From a virus: a stretch of 20,369 nt of DNA. The notes beneath the pieces were generated by a model that worked only from the letters and a program-made list of their open reading frames with translations, had not been told where the DNA came from and did no database searches. Below are positions 16,601 to 20,369 of this stretch, piece after piece. A program made the position numbers and the translations under genes. Where the stretch lies: positions 1 to 20,369 of IMG/VR virus record IMGVR_UViG_3300031877_000013. One strand, given 5' to 3'. Every line of letters begins with the position of its first letter. Within the stretch, counting starts at the first letter, position 1.

Positions 16601-17292
16601 CTTCGCAGTTCTGGGATTTCTACTATGGTTCCATCCCCCCCGGTAAGATAGCGAGCGAGATCAGGAATGACCCCATAGTAAGCGCTATCGTCAACAGGCA
16701 GACACGAAAGTACCTGAACGATGCGGGGTTTGCGGAAGGCTTGAGGCGGATGCAGGCCTGGGCTGCTGCCCATCCAGAAATAGTCTCCATCGGGAATTCC
16801 CAAGAATGGGTGCGGGTGAGGGAGATTGTAGCCCAATGGAGCGACCTGAGAGATGCAGGCAGGGAGGATGAGGCAAGAGCCCTCTGGAATCAATATGGAG
16901 ACCTGCTTGGCAAATACTATGGCGGGGGGGCACGCAGGAGATTTCCGCCCGCCGGCGTGAGGCCGAGACGGTTCGGAGGTGGCGGGGGTAGGTGGGTGGC
17001 AAGAGCGCCTACTGGCGGGGAGATTCAAACCTTCTTTAATCGGGTCATACCACCCTTGCTACAAGAGAGTCTGGCCAACTACTGGACGACTGGAGCAGAG
17101 TTATCCGCTGCCGATTTAGCAGCCCTTCGCACGCTCTACGAGCGGAGCCCAATGGGGGCAGCGACTTTTGAGCAATGGTTGAACCTGCTACGGCAGATGT
17201 GGCAATCATCGATGTCCGCCTATGTCTATAGGCCCAGGTTGCCATATGCGTATCTACAGCGGGTTCCTATGGCCTATAGAGGACGTGGTTGA
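10642..17292 (+). CDS. Giant multi-region virion-associated protein, 2216 aa
   Basis: This single 6.65-kb gene covers a third of the window; CGAGGAG at 10628-10634 supports the start. Residues 1-240 are Arg/Pro-rich and probably disordered. A long, mostly helical body follows. 'STSPSWGAVNFLDN' (near 704) and 'LEEKIRWAFPFVHWQLLNP' (near 1253-1271) resemble segments I associate with very large virion-associated phage proteins, but the family is unnamed. Residues about 950-1150 are highly helical. From about 2000 there are two similar EARAxW-like units, then a Gly/Arg linker near 2092-2120 and a helical end. Lying between portal and scaffold rather than downstream of the capsid gene, it is unlikely to be an ordinary tape measure. 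An internal or ejected protein is the best guess. Confidence 0.8.
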   Translation: MARLPRLIEERLGRRPREPRPSRPPLLERVPAPTLKVSRPRVPRPPRAIGRAAVTRVSPIPTPDRLARLRERLEARKERLVERERLTRAAMPRPVAIWRAGAALPQAPTRPPAIPPTPPPAPQPIPRIPAMERPPEERAEMVPQVRARPPVAPYPALRPPTTQLLTPEQRQAIKEALTITPIQPDILRAIKERVARVRIPTPPIPQEEIEITRPPIFPDRIPADVGFIRAEIERARPYEPQMSPQEKTKYESLKQSLTETERLVPMPPMLFTPEERRKMAEPPVLPPGVERLKPLEIAKRFVNWLSPGYLERTKIQLVEPLAAIPEAIRAILPAPTAVMESTAIPGFERHGESVAEEVRNLLGPEKAEEFGHAPSEPLSNLVQRAGMGALYAWFDIVGGIFKRVDDIKNAALSVFFRQVEKTPNLAMLSFGLPGTQGPLYPAGIREELYRGMEEEGKTNPLLNQEELKSAIDENEMVWSMLTLEPSLKKDLRDKVASGELTMEDLMRDYRNDNLELAMNLITTPWWYIPLGPAGKVMFAPITVPLSLAWRGLKAMPVINTLVELSKRAKVERYADEAAKFWERAMTRMPGWVEQQADTAFSGGTKFELGQFFENARIAAEKGDIARVLGVTDDVAARLQAFIEFAERGGFDLSRLMATAGTKDAVLGYIKWIARQEKAAELGVNLVRDRHFMGETMQFMKEMWLSTSPSWGAVNFLDNSTKSLSHGFFPHGNFATRFGRFGLTMPDYVNQTLATAGIGLEARTVTGRLGIPLISKPENWMGGYLIGAIERFAGKEATKPVVKFLGPIVDYTKRPELSGLGRAIKWTLDHANLESLVMAGRAFWNMEYAFRAEGVLHRLTGIVETSRPQFADDAYKAIVEAGYPEDVAMGIKNALSSRLVKSPADINRIFSRLYPGGKPPVYGLTDYPIQYSGKLAGVLEWLSTNLARLETSGKATTESVEAQFDDALRIAQKTIDDVQKVADDEVPISKVFTNLNDIIAVQRARHRVALGRIDELIHRVRQRNLAGDLPDKAVDDCVNIANKAIYRANKIVSQAFKKTDQARIDMIDTPLAEARKALQEGRIDLAQYSLRYSQLIKSYLNYSRPYWDKMNDDYVRMLAAAMERVQGRSGLFTEPLSMELAARTARLETNIQGIKAAWREQILGEWLDDARNLTDEIAKWREWALAKIEGAIPEERVAEAVAPEVARPAEGISKAAGLVEQFTNRWRAMIENARDEGTRYSEDIFFNYGNTIELEEKIRWAFPFVHWQLLNPLYWLKHAQEMPWIPNAIRLYEWETDQHRLKRGLTARFKWTVEAPLDEWVPSFFPEGYYGTDFRPFMSLLTQVGLFTPYGEPWRWGEEDAAGKLIRASEWIGITPYPWWQAIEASVTKREMPDLGSLFPITRAVRDLFDIDLGHITEIEDYYANLELAARVADGEIDEWRAKNAIMQGAGNPDYDSALDESQDIAKKFDLIRLFLPFTIKYASPGEEAIRQEIMERAGMPRAERPEPSPGLSTYYFIRLSPEDQKRALAYESYIDRINNMNKWLSAQAQFYGIGTKKWQAISDKYWEDRERIANEYEETVTPEMTQRMRWLLANPLDSAVRSYRNMTRQFFDEEGDLKEGYEWADVISAQEMFKRELVRGTPERRPISLLAFEQARRKWEIPEEAMFRAWEELYARPIYEVISSTRDMEDRDEANALIAQAKTIANSGRDNKSELMAEVIRIHPDWTRAQVARAISVKLPEWDAWARRNDPLKDAVVGIIWNGYMGLSDLGRRQFRQFLETTPEIDPAVSLLFQEIMLPRERIGAEETKWQRDLGFMPIKALLIIADYLGALQPLAREGFRAEIEEAEKEYELGPGAERIPLPTVAPPTELITGPFTPMPQGWGTEKLAEYIKALKPEVRQALLEAMPMVRTAQPQPPAPGEIAEMRYGREQFRPPAPEESAAYDKWLGVMTQYQNVRGTNPEQARAFWEANAGVLEDRRFYSPGASSQFWDFYYGSIPPGKIASEIRNDPIVSAIVNRQTRKYLNDAGFAEGLRRMQAWAAAHPEIVSIGNSQEWVRVREIVAQWSDLRDAGREDEARALWNQYGDLLGKYYGGGARRRFPPAGVRPRRFGGGGGRWVARAPTGGEIQTFFNRVIPPLLQESLANYWTTGAELSAADLAALRTLYERSPMGAATFEQWLNLLRQMWQSSMSAYVYRPRLPYAYLQRVPMAYRGRG

Positions 17293-17294
17293 GA

Positions 17295-17322
17295 TTGCAA
17301 AGTCACTAGGATATGGTAAAAT
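17295..17322 (+). promoter_or_regulatory. Extended -10 promoter for the homing endonuclease
   Basis: TGG followed by TAAAAT (17317-17322) makes an extended -10. TTGCAA at 17295-17300, four of six matches, is a weak -35 at a 16-base spacing. The expected transcript start falls on A17329, the first base of the endonuclease ATG, predicting a leaderless mRNA. The promoter begins immediately after the giant gene's stop. Confidence 0.6.
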
Positions 17323-17328
17323 AGGATT

Positions 17329-17970
17329 ATGAAGTGCATCGGTGGTAGTCCTAGCAAGCGCAGGCGGACATTGCCCGAAACTCGCAAGAAAATAAGCGAG
17401 GCTTTACGGGGTAGAAAATTCTCTGCCGAACATCGAGAAAAGATGAGCGAGGCTTTACGGGGTAGAAAACTCTCTGCTGAACATCGAGAAAAGATGAGCG
17501 AGGCCCACAAAGGCAAGAAGTTGTCCACAGAGCATCGGCGAAAGATAAGCGAGGCTCATAGAGGCAAGAAGTTCTCAGCAGAGCATCGGAGAAAATTGAG
17601 CAAAGCCAAGCAGGGCCACAAAATCTCACCGGAAAACCGTCAAAAGATAAGGGCAGCCTGGGAAAGCAAACGCAAGCGAGGCGACATAAGGCGGGGCCAC
17701 ATGGCCACCTACTGGAAAGGGGGACGTTCTAATCGGGGAGGTTATGTCATAGTCTTGAAGCCTGGTCATCCCGGTGGTGATGCTCAAGGTTATGTATACG
17801 AGCAACGGCTGGTTATGGAAAAACATCTTGGTCGCCTTCTCGGTTTGAGGGAAGTGGTACACCACATCAATGGAAATAGAGTAGACAATCGGATTGAAAA
17901 CCTCATGCTTTTCCCATCCTTTGTAGAGCATCTTGCCTATCATAGAGAGCAACGTAAAAAGTTGACATGA
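17329..17970 (+). CDS. NUMOD3-repeat HNH homing-type endonuclease
   Basis: This 213-aa protein has five tandem 17-residue basic repeats at about residues 23-107 (SEALRGRKFSAEHREKM type), which match NUMOD3 DNA-binding motifs of homing endonucleases. An HNH domain follows: 'REVVHHINGNRVDNRIENL' (174-192) with H178, H179, N187 and N191, and a final 'EHLAYH'. Such enzymes cut a specific site in genomes lacking the gene and spread it by repair. It is free-standing in the gap between the giant gene and the scaffold gene and no intron is evident. It has no SD; a promoter places the transcript start on the ATG. Its end overlaps the promoter of the capsid unit. Confidence 0.9.
   Translation: MKCIGGSPSKRRRTLPETRKKISEALRGRKFSAEHREKMSEALRGRKLSAEHREKMSEAHKGKKLSTEHRRKISEAHRGKKFSAEHRRKLSKAKQGHKISPENRQKIRAAWESKRKRGDIRRGHMATYWKGGRSNRGGYVIVLKPGHPGGDAQGYVYEQRLVMEKHLGRLLGLREVVHHINGNRVDNRIENLMLFPSFVEHLAYHREQRKKLT
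17395..17649 (+). repeat. Five tandem 51-bp coding repeats (NUMOD3 units)
   Basis: Units run 17395-17445, 17446-17496, 17497-17547, 17548-17598 and 17599-17649. Units 1 and 2 differ at only two of 51 bases, while later units are more divergent. All stay in frame and each gives one 17-residue DNA-binding motif. Near-identity of the first two suggests a recent duplication. Confidence 0.9.
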
Positions 17971-17990
17971 TCTGAGTCCTGTGATATAAT
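17962..17990 (+). promoter_or_regulatory. Perfect-consensus sigma-70 promoter (unit B)
   Basis: TTGACA at 17962-17967 and TATAAT at 17985-17990 are both perfect, separated by 17 bases, with TGA before the -10 adding an extended -10. The -35 box encodes the last two residues (Leu-Thr) of the endonuclease. The expected start is near 17997. It is the strongest promoter-like sequence in the window and lies in front of the scaffold and capsid genes. Confidence 0.88.
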
Positions 17991-17996
17991 ATGCTT

Positions 17997-18073
17997 GAGA
18001 CAACGGAATAGATCGACGATTTCGGGCAGTAACCGCAGAAGGGCTGTGCGATAAGCGCGGCCCTTTTTTATTT
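17997..18073 (+). ncRNA. Predicted short terminated leader RNA (unit B)
   Basis: Between the expected start and the terminator is a leader of about 75 nt without a gene. It contains TAACCGCAG at 18030-18038, identical to the box at 4411-4419 and likewise directly before the terminator stem. It may be a small RNA or an antitermination/attenuation leader. The transcript is inferred. Confidence 0.4.
18039..18073 (+). terminator. Intrinsic terminator (unit B)
   Basis: GGGCTGTGC (18041-18049) pairs with GCGCGGCCC (18055-18063) over a five-base GATAA loop. There are nine pairs including two G-U, plus flanking A-T pairs, followed by TTTTTTATTT. It also ends transcription of the endonuclease gene. 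The scaffold gene's SD starts about ten bases later. Confidence 0.88.
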
Positions 18074-18093
18074 AACAATTCAGGAGGTCTAAC

Positions 18094-18852
18094 GTGGCAA
18101 AAGAAAAGACCGGAGTTGGATCTAAGGAACCGGGACAGCCTACAGGGACAGCAGTTTCACCTGGGACAGGCGTTCAGGCAGGAGTTCCACCGAAGGAGCC
18201 GACAGCCGAGTTCGATTTCAAAAGCGTGCCCCCAGAAGCCTGGAAATCAGGCAAATGGTACGAGCACGTGCCATCGGAGGCTGTCAACCTCGACAAATTC
18301 CCGCAGTTCGGCAAGTTCAAATCGGAGCGAGATAAGTCTGAGGCTACGCTTCGCAAAGAGATGGCCGACCTACAGGCGCAGGTACAGCAACTAGAGCAAA
18401 TGATCGAGTATCAGGAACTCGAAGGGCTGAAGCCTGAAGAGCGGGAGGGCTACGAACTCCAGAAACTCCGTGAGGAGCGGGCCAAGTCCCAGCAAGACAG
18501 AGAGATTGAGGCTGCCTGGGATGCTGCCTGGGAACAAGTCTGTGATCAGCGGGACGGCTTGGCGGAAATCTTTGGCTTAGAAGACCCAGAGAAACTCGAA
18601 ATCAACGTAGAACTCTTCTACAAAGACCCGAACCTCGCAATTGCGGATTTGAGGAAGCAGGCAAAAGAGATAGCCGAGGAGATAGCAACACCGACTACCC
18701 CACCTCCCCTTACCGAGTCCCATGCTGGGGGTGCGCCCAGCGGCGGGCTCATTGAAGAAGTGGCGGGCAAGCCTCCAAGGGAGCGCCAGAGGATATATTC
18801 CTCTCACAAGCAGGTGAAACGGCTCTTAGAAGAGGCTGGTTCCCGCAAGTAA
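18094..18852 (+). CDS. Putative capsid scaffold protein
   Basis: This 252-aa protein lies directly before the major capsid gene and has scaffold-like composition: a Gly/Pro/Thr-rich N-terminus, a charged coiled-coil candidate at about residues 70-140 ('MADLQAQVQQLEQMIEYQEL' and following), another helix near 170-205, a Pro/Gly linker, and a basic C-terminal helix ('HKQVKRLLEEAG'), as many scaffolds use to bind the capsid protein. Scaffolds direct prohead assembly and are then released. GTG 18094 follows CAGGAGGT with good spacing. No sequence family was matched; the call is by position and architecture. Confidence 0.75.
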   Translation: MAKEKTGVGSKEPGQPTGTAVSPGTGVQAGVPPKEPTAEFDFKSVPPEAWKSGKWYEHVPSEAVNLDKFPQFGKFKSERDKSEATLRKEMADLQAQVQQLEQMIEYQELEGLKPEEREGYELQKLREERAKSQQDREIEAAWDAAWEQVCDQRDGLAEIFGLEDPEKLEINVELFYKDPNLAIADLRKQAKEIAEEIATPTTPPPLTESHAGGAPSGGLIEEVAGKPPRERQRIYSSHKQVKRLLEEAGSRK

Positions 18853-18874
18853 ACACTAACTACGGAGGTTTAAC

Positions 18875-19864
18875 ATGAAAGTGCTATCGGAACTTACCGC
18901 AGCACAACACACCGAGGTAAGAAAGGCTGCCCTACTTGCAGGGTTTGGTAGATTAGCCTTTGGGCGATTTGGTGAGCAAGGCGAGTTAACCGAGAAGGGC
19001 GGGAATGTCTATCGTATGTGGCGTATCCCGGCCTTCACTGTCCCCGCTACCCCCGTCGAATTAGCGGGTGGCGAGACCCCCGCAGAGACCGCTTACACCC
19101 TTTCCTACGTAGATATCACGCCCAAGTGGTACGGAGCCTTCTCCTGGATACCTACCGAGGTCAAGGTGCAATCCATCCTAGACTTGGTAAGCCGACTGGG
19201 TATCAATTTCGGCATCTACATGGCCGAATTGGTCGAGACGCTGACGAAGAACGTGGTTACGGTGGGCACGACCGTGCAGTATGCGAGCACGGCGACCGCA
19301 CGGAACCAGATTACCAATGCCATGCCCCTCAGCACCGCAGAGGTTATCGAGGCTGTTACGACCTTGGAGGAGAACAAGGCACAGGGCTACCCCAATGCAG
19401 CGATGCGGAAAATCTGCATCATACATCCCCGTCAGAAAGCAGACCTTCAGAAAGATTCCGACTTCAAAAACTCCCTCCTGTATGCTAAGGAGCGAGGCGA
19501 TGACAACCCGATCTTTGACGGTCTTCTGGCTGACTACCTGGGTGTGCGGTTCTTCGTGAGCGACTTTGCTCCGAAGTACGCTGGTGAGGGGGCTGGTTCG
19601 GCCAACGTCTACGGCGCATTGATGATCGGCTATCAAGCCTATGGCCTGGGTGGTGTCTCTGGGTACATGATTGACCAAATGGAAGGTGGAACGGAGAACG
19701 AGGATGAGGTCAAGAATGCCGTGAAACTCATCACGAAGAGTGAGGAGCAAATCGGCGGGCCTCTGGATGTCAAGGGTTCCATTGGCACAAAGTGCACGCA
19801 CGGATCGGTCATCTGTATCCAGACGTGGATGGTGCGGATCGAGACCGGATCGTCTCTAGGCTAA
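18875..19864 (+). CDS. Major capsid protein, N4-gp56-like
   Basis: This 329-aa protein has the features I associate with the N4-gp56 major capsid family (HK97 fold): a helical N-terminus, 'TPKWYGAFSWIPTEVKVQS' near residues 88-106, a spine-helix region, 'IIHPRQKADLQKDSDFKN' near 188-205, and 'LGVRFFVSDFAPKYAGEG' followed by 'VYGALMIGYQAYGLGG'. It forms the icosahedral shell. GGAGG lies a few bases before ATG 18875. Neighbours on both sides fit: scaffold before, decoration-like after. Strong promoter B and a good SD agree with high late expression. Confidence 0.88.
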   Translation: MKVLSELTAAQHTEVRKAALLAGFGRLAFGRFGEQGELTEKGGNVYRMWRIPAFTVPATPVELAGGETPAETAYTLSYVDITPKWYGAFSWIPTEVKVQSILDLVSRLGINFGIYMAELVETLTKNVVTVGTTVQYASTATARNQITNAMPLSTAEVIEAVTTLEENKAQGYPNAAMRKICIIHPRQKADLQKDSDFKNSLLYAKERGDDNPIFDGLLADYLGVRFFVSDFAPKYAGEGAGSANVYGALMIGYQAYGLGGVSGYMIDQMEGGTENEDEVKNAVKLITKSEEQIGGPLDVKGSIGTKCTHGSVICIQTWMVRIETGSSLG

Positions 19865-19891
19865 AGCGAATAAGGATTTAGGAGGTAGAAC

Positions 19892-20287
19892 ATGGCAACA
19901 ACTACTCCCATTCGGGATGTCGTGGGACAGGCTGTGGTATTCCACCTATACAGGCCAGGCACTCTTGCTGTGGCTGATGATAAACCCTCATGGCCCATGC
20001 CTAAGTGCCGGGTTATATGGGCTGCGGCTCTCGTGGAGGCCGTCGGTGGGACTTCTGGGGCTACCGATATCACGCTAGAGAACGCTACCGATAGCGTGGA
20101 TTTGCTTGCCTCTGCCATCAGCATCGCCTATAACGGCACGGCTTATCTAGGCGTGGTTGGCACGCTGGTGTCGAGCGAGGCATCGCTCTTCTTTGATGAG
20201 GGCGACAAACTGAGCCTCAACATTGATGCCATTCCTGGAACGGCATCTACTGGTGCCCATGCCTTCGTGATGGTGGAATTGCTATAG
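19892..20287 (+). CDS. Putative head decoration or fibre-like protein
   Basis: This 131-aa protein is rich in Ala, Thr, Val and Ser and looks mostly beta-stranded ('ITLENATDSVDLLASAISIA' and 'EGDKLSLNIDAIPGTAS'). Small beta-rich proteins immediately after the major capsid gene are commonly capsid decoration or stabilising proteins, and beta-rich receptor-binding pieces look similar. AGGAGGT a short distance upstream supports ATG 19892. No catalytic motif is present. Confidence 0.6.
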   Translation: MATTTPIRDVVGQAVVFHLYRPGTLAVADDKPSWPMPKCRVIWAAALVEAVGGTSGATDITLENATDSVDLLASAISIAYNGTAYLGVVGTLVSSEASLFFDEGDKLSLNIDAIPGTASTGAHAFVMVELL

Positions 20288-20295
20288 TCCAAGTT

Positions 20296-20321
20296 AGGGG
20301 GCGACCCCAAGGCCGCCCCCT
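20296..20321 (+). other. GC-rich hairpin without T-tract after the capsid module
   Basis: AGGGGGCG (20296-20303) can pair with CGCCCCCT (20314-20321) over a ten-base loop. No run of T follows, so it is not a standard intrinsic terminator. It may stabilise the 3' end of the abundant capsid mRNA or partly attenuate downstream transcription. Confidence 0.5.
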
Positions 20322-20338
20322 TGCCCAAGGAAAGGGAT

Positions 20339-20369
20339 ATGGCTGAGCCCTGGAAAGATAAGGCTTGGC
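20339..20369 (+). CDS. Start of the next gene (cut by window end)
   Basis: ATG 20339 follows an AAGGAAAGGG purine stretch and opens MAEPWKDKAW before the sequence ends. Too little is visible to assign a function. The frame has no stop in the ten codons present. Confidence 0.45.
   Translation, partial: MAEPWKDKAW

Noticed and set aside
16567-17028. 153-aa reverse-strand frame at the giant gene's 3' end
   Set aside because: It is Pro/Ser/Arg-rich, as expected from antisense of a Gly/Arg-rich GC-biased region.
17395-17649. Tandem repeats considered as a CRISPR array or iteron origin
   Set aside because: The units are contiguous without spacers, stay in frame and encode NUMOD3 motifs.
17329-17970. 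Endonuclease considered as part of a self-splicing intron
   Set aside because: Both neighbouring genes appear complete with normal start and stop and no interrupted reading frame is visible.
19178-19801. 207-aa reverse-strand frame inside the capsid gene
   Set aside because: It is antisense to the major capsid gene and has no start signals or recognised domain.

Overview
The window reads as part of a tailed double-stranded DNA bacteriophage (Caudoviricetes-like) or a prophage of one. The main evidence is a packaging and head-assembly series in the usual order: a terminase-small-like protein, a large terminase with ATPase and nuclease motifs, a portal, a scaffold-like protein, an N4-gp56-type major capsid protein and a decoration-like protein. 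The host is bacterial, because canonical sigma-70 promoters, Shine-Dalgarno (SD) sites and intrinsic terminators are present, but I cannot name it from sequence alone. I see no tRNA, integrase or CRISPR array. Nearly every gene is on the + strand and the genes are tightly packed, many with ATGA or longer overlaps.

Layout. (1) Positions 1-4359 hold the 3' end of a radical SAM gene, then about fourteen small genes of mostly unknown function. These include an HNH nuclease, several Cys-pair (zinc-ribbon-like) proteins and one or two very small membrane proteins. This looks like an early/middle accessory operon. (2) Positions 4356-4451 hold a strong promoter followed within about 30 nt of the expected start by an intrinsic terminator. 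(3) Positions 4464-8976 hold small genes, the small-terminase candidate, TerL and the portal. (4) Positions 8978-17292 hold two large proteins of unknown function with Arg/Pro-rich N-termini, the second 2216 aa long. Between them is one reverse-strand gene for a 71-aa membrane protein, with its own promoter. (5) Positions 17295-17970 hold a free-standing NUMOD3/HNH homing-type endonuclease with its own promoter placed so that the transcript would be leaderless. (6) Positions 17962-18073 hold a second strong promoter/short leader/terminator element that shares the box TAACCGCAG with the first. (7) Positions 18094-20369 hold the scaffold-like protein, major capsid protein, decoration-like protein, a strong hairpin and the first codons of another gene.

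How it may work together. TerS-like protein, TerL and portal form the packaging motor; scaffold and capsid protein build the shell; the two large proteins between portal and scaffold may be virion-internal or ejected proteins (inference). The two promoter/terminator elements sit just before the packaging module and just before the capsid module. That arrangement resembles late-gene control by antitermination (as at lambda pR'/tR') or a pair of short regulatory RNAs. It is the most interesting regulatory feature here. The reverse-strand membrane gene and the homing endonuclease, each with its own promoter and no SD, look like independently acquired cargo genes.
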